Notes: generated by a model not told the origin, from the sequence alone. A stretch of 64,000 nt of DNA from Pedobacter zeae (GCF_014196715.1 NZ_JACIEF010000002.1:1303671-1367670); one strand, 5' to 3'; counted from the first letter of the stretch, positions 27,217 through 36,561 are shown. A program made the numbers and translations.

Positions 27217-29075
27217 AAAAAATAAGCATAAACTTTGCAGTGCTGGCCTTTGTGCTGGGGCTGCAAGGTGTTTCTGCCCAGGTAAAGCTAAATGCGAACC
27301 ATGGCCACAGTCATAACGATTATAAGCAGGAAATTCCCCTGTTAACGGCATATTATGCCGAAATGGGGTCTATTGAGGCCGATGTATTTTTAAAAGATGG
27401 CGAATTATATGTTGCACACGAAGCTTCAGAAATTAAACCCGGTTTTACGCTAAAAAAAATCTACCTCGATCCGCTGGCCCGGCTTTTTAAAGCAAAGGGA
27501 AATCATTCTTATACTGATGCAGCCTTAAAACTGCAACTGGTGGTCGATGTAAAAGAAGATTACCAGCATGTATTGCCTGTATTGTTAAAGGAGCTGGATG
27601 GTTATGCTGACGTATTCGATGCAAAAAAGAATGCCAATGCCATTAAGGTAGTGGTTAGCGGCGATATGCCAACGCCAGGCGATTTTAAAAATTACGATGA
27701 GAAATTATCGTTCGATGGCAGGCCGGCAACCATTTATACCGATGAGCAACTGGCAAGGGTGGCGATGATCAGCGATGACTTGAAAAATCATACCGTATGG
27801 AACGGAAAAGGTAATCCTACCAAAACCGATGAAGCAAAGATAAGAGCCACAATTGAGCAGGCACACCGTAAGGGTAAACCTTTCCGGTTTTGGGCTTCAC
27901 AGGATAGTCCGAATACCTGGATCGTACTCGAGAGGCTTGGGGTAGACTGGATCAATACCGATAAACCTGCCAAACTGAAAGATTTTTATCTTCATCAGGA
28001 TAAATTAAGTTATACCAACCCCAAACCATATACGCCTTATACACCAACCTACAAGAGCGACGGACAAAACAAAGCACCTAAAAAAGTGATCCTGTTAATT
28101 GGCGATGGAATGGGACTGGCTGCTATCCACGCAGGTTTGATCGCCAATCACGGAGAGCTGAACATGGCAAAATTCCATTACATTGGCTTTTCTGAAACCG
28201 CCGCTGCTGATGCCGGAAATACCGATTCGGCTGCGGGAGGAAGCGCCATGGCAATTGGTTATAAAACCAATAACCGTTACATTGGTATCGGGCCTGATGA
28301 TCAAAAGAAAACCAACCTGGTTGATACTTTGGCAGGTTTTGGTATTAAAAGTGGTATCATTACTGCGGGCGATCTCACCGATGCTACTCCGGCAGTATTT
28401 TACGCCCATCAGCTAGACAGGTCTTACAACGGAGCAATTGCGAATGACCTGCTAAGCAGCAAGGCCGAAGTTTTAATTGGTTCTAACCGCAAAGCTTTCG
28501 AACAAAATAAGAACAGCAACCTTTTGGCAGATCTGAAAATCAAAGGTTTCCAGGTAACCAATAGTTTAACGGATTTTGAAAAGCAACACGAAGGCAAACA
28601 ATTGGTTTTGCTGGATGATTCGGCTACCCGGCCTGTAATAAAAGGTCGCGGTGATATGCTTAAAAAATCATTACTACATACCTTGCAGATTTTGTCCAAA
28701 AACAAACCTGGTTTCTTTATTATGGCCGAGGGTGCACAGATTGATTACGGTGGTCATACCAACGATCTGCCTTATCTCGTAAGCGAATTGCACGATTTCG
28801 ACCGTACCATTGCCGAAGCACTCCGCTTTGCCGATCAGGATGGCGAAACGCTGGTTATCGTAACTGCCGATCATGAAACAGGTGGCTTAACACTTCTAGA
28901 TGGTGCCGCAGAAAAAGGAATGGTGAGGGGCGAATTTAGTACCAACGATCATACAGGTATTATGGTTCCGGTTTTTGCCTATGGGCCGGGCTCGCAAAAT
29001 TTCAATGGTGTTTATCCCAACAATCAGATTTTTCATAAAATCATCAAAGCTTATCACCTGGCCAAAGGTCAATAA
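27210..29075 (+). CDS. Two-domain exported phosphodiesterase (PI-PLC/GDPD-like) fused to alkaline phosphatase
   Basis: This 621-residue protein has a signal peptide ending near VSAQ. Residues ~28-260 resemble the PI-PLC/glycerophosphodiester phosphodiesterase superfamily: GHSHNDYKQEIPLL, SIEADVFLKDGELYVAHEAS, LQLVVDVKED, DWINTDKP. Residues ~290-615 form an alkaline phosphatase: a metal Asp at 299 (LLIGDGMG), the likely nucleophile Ser340 in NTDSAAGGSAMAIG, and further metal ligands in AEGAQIDYGGHTND and TADHETGGL. One polypeptide could cleave a phosphodiester and then release phosphate from the product. It overlaps susD by 7 bp. The exact substrate (glycerophospholipid head groups, inositol phosphates, teichoic-like polymers) is inferred. 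Confidence 0.88.
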   Translation: MVKKISINFAVLAFVLGLQGVSAQVKLNANHGHSHNDYKQEIPLLTAYYAEMGSIEADVFLKDGELYVAHEASEIKPGFTLKKIYLDPLARLFKAKGNHSYTDAALKLQLVVDVKEDYQHVLPVLLKELDGYADVFDAKKNANAIKVVVSGDMPTPGDFKNYDEKLSFDGRPATIYTDEQLARVAMISDDLKNHTVWNGKGNPTKTDEAKIRATIEQAHRKGKPFRFWASQDSPNTWIVLERLGVDWINTDKPAKLKDFYLHQDKLSYTNPKPYTPYTPTYKSDGQNKAPKKVILLIGDGMGLAAIHAGLIANHGELNMAKFHYIGFSETAAADAGNTDSAAGGSAMAIGYKTNNRYIGIGPDDQKKTNLVDTLAGFGIKSGIITAGDLTDATPAVFYAHQLDRSYNGAIANDLLSSKAEVLIGSNRKAFEQNKNSNLLADLKIKGFQVTNSLTDFEKQHEGKQLVLLDDSATRPVIKGRGDMLKKSLLHTLQILSKNKPGFFIMAEGAQIDYGGHTNDLPYLVSELHDFDRTIAEALRFADQDGETLVIVTADHETGGLTLLDGAAEKGMVRGEFSTNDHTGIMVPVFAYGPGSQNFNGVYPNNQIFHKIIKAYHLAKGQ

Positions 29076-29101
29076 GCAAAAAACAAAGCAAAAAAAGCTT
29101 T

Positions 29102-29139
29102 AAGCGGTGTCTGTACCAACCACAGCACCGCTTTTTTCT
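29102..29139 (+). terminator. Intrinsic terminator after the phosphatase gene
   Basis: AAGCGGTG (29102-29109) pairs with CACCGCTT (29126-29133) and runs into TTTTCTT. It partly insulates the following metallophosphoesterase gene from the susCD operon. Confidence 0.85.
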
Positions 29140-29166
29140 TAATGTTAAAGCAATACATCATACGTA

Positions 29167-30069
29167 ATGGAAAGAAGATCTGCACTCAAAAATATAGGTG
29201 GCCTGTTTTTGCTGCCAACATTATCAAAAGTTTCGTCAGCAATAGAGAAAAAACCGGTTTTAAGGATTGCCCACCTGACAGATGTGCACCTGAAAAATCA
29301 ATTTAATGCCCCGGCAAGGTTTGCCAAATGTTTGCATCACGTACAGGCACAATCGCCAAAAGTAGAACTGATTTTAAATGGTGGAGATATTGTTTTCGAT
29401 ATGAATAAGGAAAATATCGGCACCATTAACGAACAGTGGAAGCTGGTAAAAGATACCATGAAAAACGAATGCAGCATTCCTGTCCGTTATTGTTTGGGTA
29501 ACCACGATATCTGGTGGAACGAAGATACCAAAGGCGATGTCTTTTATGGAAAAAGATACGCCATGGATAAACTCCAGTTGGTTAGACCTTACTACAGTTT
29601 GGTACAGAACGGCTGGAAAATAATTGTTCTGGATAGTACCCATCTGGATATTGACAATACCTGGTATATCGGTAAATTGGGCCAAGAGCAGTTAGACTGG
29701 TTGAAAAATGAACTGCAAAACACGCCTAAAACAATGCCGGTAATGGTGATGTCACACATTCCGATCCTTACGGCATTATTAATGATAGAGGATGATGTGG
29801 TAAACAAATGGACTATGCTGGGTGGTGATATGCATACCGATACCGCTAAGATCATTAACCTTTTTTACCAGTATCCTAATGTAAAACTGTGTTTAAGCGG
29901 GCATTTGCACCTGCGCGATAAAGTGGTGTACAACCAGGTAACATATCTTTGCAATGGTGCAGTATCCGGCGCCTGGTGGGAGGGCAACAAAAGAGAAACC
30001 GCGCCAGGTTACGGTTTGATCGATTTGTATGATGACGGGAGTTTTGATGAGCAATACGTAAGCTACTGA
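29167..30069 (+). CDS. Exported calcineurin-like metallophosphoesterase
   Basis: This 300-residue protein has all metal-binding motifs of the calcineurin-like phosphoesterases in order: LTDVHL, NGGDIVF, LGNHDIWW, MSHIP and SGHLHLRD. The N-terminus (MERRSALKNIGGLFLLPTLS) looks like a short export signal of the twin-arginine-related 'RR..LK' type common in Bacteroidota phosphoesterases. It probably removes phosphate from mono- or diesters in the periplasm. It follows the SusCD/phosphatase operon behind a terminator and fits the same phosphorus-release theme. Confidence 0.88.
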   Translation: MERRSALKNIGGLFLLPTLSKVSSAIEKKPVLRIAHLTDVHLKNQFNAPARFAKCLHHVQAQSPKVELILNGGDIVFDMNKENIGTINEQWKLVKDTMKNECSIPVRYCLGNHDIWWNEDTKGDVFYGKRYAMDKLQLVRPYYSLVQNGWKIIVLDSTHLDIDNTWYIGKLGQEQLDWLKNELQNTPKTMPVMVMSHIPILTALLMIEDDVVNKWTMLGGDMHTDTAKIINLFYQYPNVKLCLSGHLHLRDKVVYNQVTYLCNGAVSGAWWEGNKRETAPGYGLIDLYDDGSFDEQYVSY

Positions 30070-30543
30070 TCTTCCGGCTCAACGTTTACCGGCTCGCCAG
30101 GCGGAGATTTTAAGTCTTTTGGCAGATCGCTAAGCATAAACTATAGAAATGCTTCGTTTTTTGCCGGCAAAATAACGGCAGGCTTGGTTTTGCTGGATAT
30201 TTATCTTAAAAAAGGATATGATTTAGGGCCTTGTCTCATTAATATGCCACTTGTTACCGTACTTTTACCCTTTTTACCCCTCGCTATAGGAATTAAGGTT
30301 AACATTATTAAGCTTTGTGTAGCTTATTTTAATTTGCCCATGTATAATAGCTGCGCAATTGTTGAGGATCATTGTATTTTAAAATGTTTAATCCCTTTGA
30401 TGTATTAAAACAATTAGCAATAGCAATAAAATCGATTTTCTTTTTTGGATGTAAACAGGGATGGAGTGAAGGGGATCGAATTAGCCCCGCATCTCCACCC
30501 GAAAGACTTAATAATCTGCCGGTAAACCGTAGAAAAATAGCTT
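30070..30543. other. Long intergenic region with a perfect 14-bp palindrome
   Basis: TTTTGCCGGCAAAA at 30159-30172 is a perfect palindrome. A 61-codon plus-strand frame beginning ATG at 30384 (or TTG at 30372) runs into the next gene and is discussed in the findings. Otherwise the region is AT-rich with no convincing gene. Confidence 0.4.
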
Positions 30544-31011
30544 ATGATCGAAATTACTTACCTTTTTGAACAGGAATATTTAGAAGATGTATCTTATCGG
30601 TTAATGCGGGCCAGTACGGACGACCCCTGGTTGGTACTGTCGGGCTGTAAAGTACTGGGTATTATTGCCGAAGTTGAAGGAACCTGGTCACAGCTTGTAG
30701 GTGAAGATATTCCACCGGAGGCAATTGAAGGGATGGGCAATTTGATTAATAAACAACAGTTTAGCTGGCTGCCAAATCTGATCAAGAAACAATGGCCCAA
30801 GTATGTGCTAGATGTGGTGGTAGAAAGTGAAGACAGTTACCAGATAATTTGCCAGAAAGAAGCTTGTCCCAAACGTTTTTTACAACGCTTTACGCTTGGC
30901 ATTCATGCGCTGGCACAAAGGGAATCATCCCTCGTTTTTAAGGTAAGGTGCTTTCCGACATCAGGTTGTTACGAAGTGGTTAAAGCTCCGACAATTGATC
31001 GCTGCGTTTAG
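30544..31011 (+). CDS. Hypothetical cytoplasmic protein
   Basis: This 155-residue protein has no signal peptide and no motif I recognise. It has a mixed alpha/beta composition, three closely spaced Cys (IICQKEAC, and RCFPTSGC) and an acidic first half. The base composition and codon choice look like the neighbours. It is alone between the phosphorus locus and an aminopeptidase P gene. I cannot assign a role. Confidence 0.55.
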   Translation: MIEITYLFEQEYLEDVSYRLMRASTDDPWLVLSGCKVLGIIAEVEGTWSQLVGEDIPPEAIEGMGNLINKQQFSWLPNLIKKQWPKYVLDVVVESEDSYQIICQKEACPKRFLQRFTLGIHALAQRESSLVFKVRCFPTSGCYEVVKAPTIDRCV

Positions 31012-31167
31012 TTCTCATTGCATTTGCATGTTTAAGTATAAAATCTTTCAAGTGCCGGAACAGGTTGGCTCTGGCATTAAAATCCTATGGTGACCTTGGG
31101 TTTAAAAAATAACCCTAAAGATTTTTCTGCTGATTTCTGGTTTGTTTTAAGATGTCAAAGTAATATT

Positions 31168-31175
31168 TAAATTTG
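31168..31175 (+). promoter_or_regulatory. Promoter of the first aminopeptidase P gene
   Basis: TAAATTTG at 31168-31175 matches the -7 consensus, with TTTG at 31141-31144 about 23 bp upstream as a possible -33 element. The element ends 21 bp before the ATG at 31197. Confidence 0.55.
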
Positions 31176-31196
31176 GCCCGATAAAATTCTCCCAAC

Positions 31197-32972
31197 ATGA
31201 CCTTTGTAGAAAAATTGCAGGCGCTACGCCAACTCATGCTCGTTCAAAAAGTAGATGCTTATATCATTACTGCTTCAGATCCACACATCAGCGAGTATGT
31301 ACCTGCACATTATAAGGCCATTCCATTTGCCTGCGGATTTACAGGCTCGGCCGGTACACTCGTTATTACTCAGGATTTTGCAGGGCTGTGGACGGATTCG
31401 AGGTATTTTACGCAGGCAGAAGCGCAACTAAGCGGTACCGGTTACGAATTGGTAAAGCTGAAAGTGCCACATACACCAGAATACATCAATTGGTTAATCG
31501 AAGTTTTGCCAAAGAATGCAAAGGTAGGTTTTAATTACGGGCTCATTACGGTAGCATTAGCACTGGAACTGCAGGATAGTCTGGCCCAGCGCGAGATAAC
31601 GATAGCCGATGTCGATTTTATCGATACCATTTGGTCGGATAGGGTAGCACTACCTGAAGGAAATGCTTTCTTAATTGACGAAGAAGCTGCGGGACTTAGC
31701 ATTTCGGCTAAAATAAACCAGGTAAGGGATGCTTTAAAAGTAAGTAAGGCAGCTTATCATTTTATTTCCTCGCTTGATGATATCGCTTGGTTATTTAATC
31801 TAAGGGGAAATGATGTAGATTATAACCCGGTAACTTTAAGTTTTGCCTTAATAAGCCCTGAAGAGGTAAAGCTTTTTATCGACAAGCAAAAATTGTCGCA
31901 GGTAGATATCAATACGTTAAATCAGCAGGGAGTAAGTTTGTATCCATATGCTAAAGTGGCTGATGCACTAAAAAAACTTCCAAAAGCGCCGAAGGTTTTT
32001 ATCGATCCTAAACGTACCTGTTTTGGGCTGTTTAAATGCCTGCCAGCCGACTCCACTATAATCTCAGGCATTAATCCAAGTACCCATTTAAAGAGCTTAA
32101 AGAATAATACCGAAATTAACCACATCCGCAGGGCAATGTTACATGATGGCATCGCCTTAACCCGGTTCTTTAAATGGATGGAAGATCATTTGGGGAAAGA
32201 AAAGATCACAGAATGGTCTGCAGCTGAAAAATTGGCCACGTTTAGAGCCGGACAAGCCTCTTTTGTGGGCTTAAGCTTTACTACCATAGCCGGCTATAAC
32301 GCAAATGCTGCATTGCCGCATTACAGTGTAACTGCAGAAAGCGATCAGGAAATTTTAGGTGACGGTTTGTTTCTTGTCGATTCAGGCGGTCAGTATCGGT
32401 ATGGTACAACTGATATTACCAGGGTAATGCCTATTGGCAATTGCTCATCAACACAGGCCAATGATTATACCCTGGTGTTAAAAGGGCTGATTGAAGGTTC
32501 TAAATTAATTTTTCCGGAAGGTACCAAGGGTTATCAGATCGATTCCATCTGTAGAAAACCGCTATGGGAACACGCCATAAATTTTGGTCATGGAACCGGT
32601 CATGGTATCGGTTTTTTTCTGAATGTACACGAAGGACCTCAGAATATTAGTCCGGCTAATGTAGATATAGCCTTTAAGCCAGGGATGGTAACCTCCATTG
32701 AACCTGGTGTTTATCGTCCGGGTGAACATGGCGTGCGCATCGAAAACCTGGTTTTATGCATCCCTTTTGGAGATAGCGGGTTTGGCAATTTTCTTACTTT
32801 CGAAACCTTAACCTTATGTTTTATCGATACCACCATCGTCAATAAAACACTTTTAGAAGCAGATCAGATCAGCTGGTTAAATCAGTATAATCAGCAGGTG
32901 TTCGATCGGCTTGAGTCACATCTTTCAACAGAAGAAGCTGCCTGGTTAAAAGTCAAATGCAGGCCCATTTAA
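31197..32972 (+). CDS. M24 family Xaa-Pro aminopeptidase (long, three-domain form)
   Basis: This 591-residue cytoplasmic protein has two creatinase-like N-terminal domains and a pita-bread M24 catalytic domain. The metal ligands are seen in FLVDSGGQYRYGTTDITRV (two Asp), GHGTGHGIGFF (His), TSIEPGVY (Glu) and VRIENLVL (Glu). A C-terminal extension, as in the eukaryotic-like aminopeptidase P branch, gives the long size. It removes the N-terminal residue before proline (or hydroxyproline) in peptides. With the second M24 enzyme at 39572 and the hydroxyproline operon it suggests specialisation on proline-rich peptides. Confidence 0.93.
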   Translation: MTFVEKLQALRQLMLVQKVDAYIITASDPHISEYVPAHYKAIPFACGFTGSAGTLVITQDFAGLWTDSRYFTQAEAQLSGTGYELVKLKVPHTPEYINWLIEVLPKNAKVGFNYGLITVALALELQDSLAQREITIADVDFIDTIWSDRVALPEGNAFLIDEEAAGLSISAKINQVRDALKVSKAAYHFISSLDDIAWLFNLRGNDVDYNPVTLSFALISPEEVKLFIDKQKLSQVDINTLNQQGVSLYPYAKVADALKKLPKAPKVFIDPKRTCFGLFKCLPADSTIISGINPSTHLKSLKNNTEINHIRRAMLHDGIALTRFFKWMEDHLGKEKITEWSAAEKLATFRAGQASFVGLSFTTIAGYNANAALPHYSVTAESDQEILGDGLFLVDSGGQYRYGTTDITRVMPIGNCSSTQANDYTLVLKGLIEGSKLIFPEGTKGYQIDSICRKPLWEHAINFGHGTGHGIGFFLNVHEGPQNISPANVDIAFKPGMVTSIEPGVYRPGEHGVRIENLVLCIPFGDSGFGNFLTFETLTLCFIDTTIVNKTLLEADQISWLNQYNQQVFDRLESHLSTEEAAWLKVKCRPI

Positions 32973-33003
32973 TATTTGTGATTTAACAACCCGGAATCAT
33001 ATG

Positions 33004-33650
33004 GTTGTCAGCCTAAGCCTGCCGAAGATCCATTTAATGTAATTACTTAAATGGTCTTATATTCCTTAAATGGTTAATAATTAATAGTAGGAAAGCAGTT
33101 CCTGCATTTCAATTAACGTTAGTCGCGCTTTCCGCTGTAGCCCTCATTCCATTCGGGGCTGCCGCTGCAATCACGTTTAGGCACCCGGTGCAGTGCTTAT
33201 GGGTTGGGTTTCCCCTCAGGTGCTATTAATTTTCTTGCTGTAATCTGCGGGGAGTTAATGGCCAGGTATTTAGTAAAACGTTGTCAGCCTGAGCCAGCCG
33301 AAGATCCATTTAATGTAATTACTTAAATGATCTTATATTCTTTAAATGGTTAATAATTAATAGTAGGAAATCAGTTCCTGCATTTCAATTAACGTTAGTC
33401 GCGCTTTCCGCTGTAGCCCTCATTCCATTCGGGGCTGCCGCTGCAATCACGTTTAGGCGCCCGGTGCAGTGCTTATGGGTTGGGTTTCCCCTCAGGTGCT
33501 ATTAATTTGCTTGCTGTAATCTGCGGGGAGTTAATAGCCAGGTATTTAATAAACGTTGTCAGGCTGAGCCTGTCAAAAAAACTGCTATTTAAATTATAAA
33601 CTTAAATGATCTTATACCTCCTTAAATGGTTAAGAATTTGATGGCAGAAG
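33004..33650. repeat. Tandem 276-bp intergenic duplication with a third partial copy
   Basis: Unit 1 (33004-33279) and unit 2 (33280-33554) are about 96% identical by eye. A diverged partial third copy starts at 33555 and keeps the GTTGTCAGGCTGAGCCTG start and CTTAAATGGTTAA-like parts. Each full unit contains AGTTCCTGC, then CCGCTGTA, a small hairpin (AGCCC and GGGCT) and TGCCGCTGC. There is no coding frame. The period resembles duplicated palindromic intergenic units, not a CRISPR array. The remaining 33651-33734 shows nothing distinct. Confidence 0.85.
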
Positions 33651-33734
33651 TACCCGAACTTCCCATAAATACACCAATTCTTTACCGATTTTGCGCTATT
33701 TTAAACTTCGGCACCTGCTTTATCTTTTAAATTT

Positions 33735-33742
33735 TATTTTTG
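33735..33742 (+). promoter_or_regulatory. TAnnTTTG promoter -7 element before the large secreted protein
   Basis: TATTTTTG matches the consensus. It overlaps the TTG that would start a longer frame, which supports the downstream ATG at 33776. Confidence 0.5.
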
Positions 33743-33775
33743 GTAAACGGGGATATCCAAACCTGCTTTTTCGAT

Positions 33776-36541
33776 ATGATGATAGAACCAAACAAGAAAA
33801 GAACCATATCCATAATAACTTTTAAAGCAATATTTTGCTGTGTTTTAACTTTTGTAAATATTGAGGTAATTCAGGCCCAATCGCCATGGATGGCTTTAAG
33901 TAAAAAAACGTCGACCCTGGGGTTGGAAAATGGTTTTTCGACCTACAATGCCGGCGCATTTAGCTTAAAGCTTGTTAACTCATCACAAACAGTAGCAGGG
34001 CTTCAGCCTAAAATGGTTAAAGATTTCGATTTTGTACCGGGCGATAGTTTAAAAGTACGCAGTTCAGATGGCTTGTACCATTTGGGCGATATTAATTTAA
34101 GATTACGCTATACCGGCGAAGAAAACTGGAAAAGCTACAGCACAGCAGCAAAAAGGAACCCGGTACAGCGTATTCCGGCAGGTAAAAATGTACTCGCCGC
34201 GGCCGATCTTGCGGCAACACTTCCGGCTGACATTCCTTTGCAGGTTAAACGCACATGGGAGATGTTGAACGGAAAGCTGGTGTTGCGCTTCGAACTGAAA
34301 AATAAAACCGATAAAAATGTAGAAATTGGTGCCCTGGGTATCCCGATGATTTTTGATAATATATTAGAAGGCCGCACATTGGAACAAACCCATGCTAAAA
34401 ATGTATTTTACGATCCTTATATCGGAAAAGACGCAGGTTATCTGCAGGTTACGCGCTTAAGTGGGCATGCACCTTCTCTGCTGGTTACACCGCTGGGGCA
34501 CACACCATTTGAGGCTTACAATCCGCTTAACGACGACCGGACGCCAAGAGGGATTGCCTTTGAAGGTTTTTACGAATGGATGGTGTACAGTAAAGCTTAT
34601 GCCGAAAACGAATGGAAAAATGCGGAGCAATGGAATACCCCAACTTCAACCGTTTTAAAACCTGGCGAAAGTCGCAGTTATGCCCTCCAGTTTATTCTTT
34701 CAGGAACTGCAAAAGACATTGAAAGCAAGCTGATCGAAAATAAAAAGCCGGTAGCCGTATCGGTGCCGGGTTATGTATTGCCCAAAGATGTAGAGGGAAA
34801 ATTGTTTCTTAACTATCTCAGAAAGGTTAAAAATATCCAGGTTGAGCCTGCAAATGCCTTAAAAATAATTGCATCAGGTGCAACCAAAAATGGCTGGAAA
34901 AGTTACTTGGTAAAAGGGAATACATGGGGAAGGGCAAGATTAACCCTTACTTATGAGGATGGCCTGGAGCAAAGTATAAATTATAAAGTAATTGAAGCCG
35001 AAAGCGATGTAATTGCAAGTTATGGTAATTTTTTAACTAGCAAGCAGTGGTTTAACCAGGCCGATCCTGTTTTTAAAAGAAATCCTTCTGTTATTACCTA
35101 CGATAATGAAAAACAACAGCAGGTAACACAGGATAGCCGGGCCTGGATTGCGGGTTTGAGTGATGAAGGTGGTGCAGGTTCGTGGTTAGGGGCCATAATG
35201 AAACAATTGGTGCAACCCAAAAAAGAAGAAGTTGATAAACTGAAACAATTTGTAGACAGCGTCATGTTCGGGAGAATACAGCTTAATACCGGTCCTCAGA
35301 AATATGGCGTAAAAAAGAGCCTGTTTTATTATGCTCCCGATTCACTCCCTAAAGGTACTTATGCCGCAGATATCAATTTTAAAACATGGGCTGCATGGCC
35401 AAAAAAAGAAGCCGATAACCTGGGGAGGTCTTATAATTACCCACATGTAGCAGCCGCCCATTGGGTAATGTACCGGTTGGCACGTAATTACAGTGGCCTT
35501 GTTGAGGAGCAGAGCTGGAAACAACACCTTATCGATGCAGCTGAAACAGGTATGGCCATGGTTAACATCGCGCCTTATTACGCACAGTTTGGCCAAATGG
35601 AAGGCACGGTATTTTATCTCATTTTAAACGACCTTAAAAACGAAGGTTTAACAGAAGAAGCCACCCGGTTGGAAAATGAAATGAAAAAGCGTGCCAATCA
35701 CTGGCGTTCTTTACAATATCCATTTGGTAGTGAGATGCCTTGGGATTCTACAGGTCAAGAAGAAGTTTATGTATGGTCGAACTATTTTGGTTACCAGGAT
35801 AAGGCAAAAGTAACGCTTGATGCCATCCTGGCCTATATGCCAGTAGTGCCACACTGGGCCTACAACGGTAATGCCAGAAGATACTGGGACTTTCTTTATG
35901 GAGGTAAACTTTCGCGCATCGAACGGATGATCCACCATTACGGTTCGGCGCTCAATGCTATACCGGTGTTGATGGATTATCGTAAAAATCCTGGCGATTT
36001 CTATCTTTTACGTGCGGGTTACGCCGGTTTATTAGGTGCAATCTCCAACATTACCGCGGAAGGTTTTGCACCTGCTGCATTTCATGCTTATCCATCAACC
36101 CTGAAAAACGATGGCATTACCGGCGATTACGGATCTGGCTTTTTTGGGTATGCGATTAATACATCCTCCTACCTCTTGCAACATCCTGAATTTGGCTGGC
36201 TGGCTTTTGGTGGTAACCTGAGTAAAACAGGTAACATTATCAATCTTAAATTAACTACGGCAGCCAAATCGTCGGTTTATATTGCGCCAGCAGGGCTTTG
36301 GATTAGCCTTGATGCCGGCACCATAGATGAGGTAACTTATAATAGTGTAACTGGCGAAATCCACCTGAAGTTAGGTAAGGCAAACGAATATTTACCTAAT
36401 GCCATGCTGAGGTTAACACAGCCTGCAAAAATTAATGCCGTTGGTGCTTATTCGGTAAAAGGAAGTAAAATGGGCAGCAGGGGAGGCTATCTGTTTCCAC
36501 TTGCAAAAGACCATACCACTGAAATTATTCTTCAAAGATAA
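33776..36541 (+). CDS. Large secreted protein, probably carbohydrate-active (DUF5695-like)
   Basis: This protein has about 921 residues. A signal peptide ends near VIQAQ. The ATG at 33776 or 33779 is chosen because the promoter element covers the earlier TTG. The first ~430 residues are beta-sandwich-like (KRTWEMLNGKLVLRFELKNK). The middle and C-terminal part (~500-800) is helix-rich with aromatic and Tyr/Trp clusters (SYNYPHVAAAHWVMYRLARN, YVWSNYFGYQDKAK, YNGNARRYWDFLYGGK) like an (alpha/alpha)6 barrel. A last beta domain follows. This matches my memory of proteins named DUF5695, but I cannot confirm that. It converges with a beta-L-arabinofuranosidase gene, so a glycan role is plausible. 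No catalytic residues can be named. Confidence 0.7.
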   Translation: MMIEPNKKRTISIITFKAIFCCVLTFVNIEVIQAQSPWMALSKKTSTLGLENGFSTYNAGAFSLKLVNSSQTVAGLQPKMVKDFDFVPGDSLKVRSSDGLYHLGDINLRLRYTGEENWKSYSTAAKRNPVQRIPAGKNVLAAADLAATLPADIPLQVKRTWEMLNGKLVLRFELKNKTDKNVEIGALGIPMIFDNILEGRTLEQTHAKNVFYDPYIGKDAGYLQVTRLSGHAPSLLVTPLGHTPFEAYNPLNDDRTPRGIAFEGFYEWMVYSKAYAENEWKNAEQWNTPTSTVLKPGESRSYALQFILSGTAKDIESKLIENKKPVAVSVPGYVLPKDVEGKLFLNYLRKVKNIQVEPANALKIIASGATKNGWKSYLVKGNTWGRARLTLTYEDGLEQSINYKVIEAESDVIASYGNFLTSKQWFNQADPVFKRNPSVITYDNEKQQQVTQDSRAWIAGLSDEGGAGSWLGAIMKQLVQPKKEEVDKLKQFVDSVMFGRIQLNTGPQKYGVKKSLFYYAPDSLPKGTYAADINFKTWAAWPKKEADNLGRSYNYPHVAAAHWVMYRLARNYSGLVEEQSWKQHLIDAAETGMAMVNIAPYYAQFGQMEGTVFYLILNDLKNEGLTEEATRLENEMKKRANHWRSLQYPFGSEMPWDSTGQEEVYVWSNYFGYQDKAKVTLDAILAYMPVVPHWAYNGNARRYWDFLYGGKLSRIERMIHHYGSALNAIPVLMDYRKNPGDFYLLRAGYAGLLGAISNITAEGFAPAAFHAYPSTLKNDGITGDYGSGFFGYAINTSSYLLQHPEFGWLAFGGNLSKTGNIINLKLTTAAKSSVYIAPAGLWISLDAGTIDEVTYNSVTGEIHLKLGKANEYLPNAMLRLTQPAKINAVGAYSVKGSKMGSRGGYLFPLAKDHTTEIILQR

Positions 36542-36561
36542 TGTTAAACATCCCTGTCCGG

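Noticed and set aside
30063..30137. 24-codon minus-strand frame encoding a Pro/Glu-rich peptide (KSPPGEPVNVEPEDQ)
   Set aside because: Too short to support, and it runs into the end of the metallophosphoesterase gene; it may be chance or a gene remnant.
33004..33650. CRISPR array
   Set aside because: The repeat unit is about 276 bp with no short direct repeats and no unique spacers, and no cas gene is near.
33740..33775. TTG start 12 codons upstream for the large secreted protein
   Set aside because: The TTG is part of a TAnnTTTG promoter element, and the downstream ATG gives a normal signal peptide.
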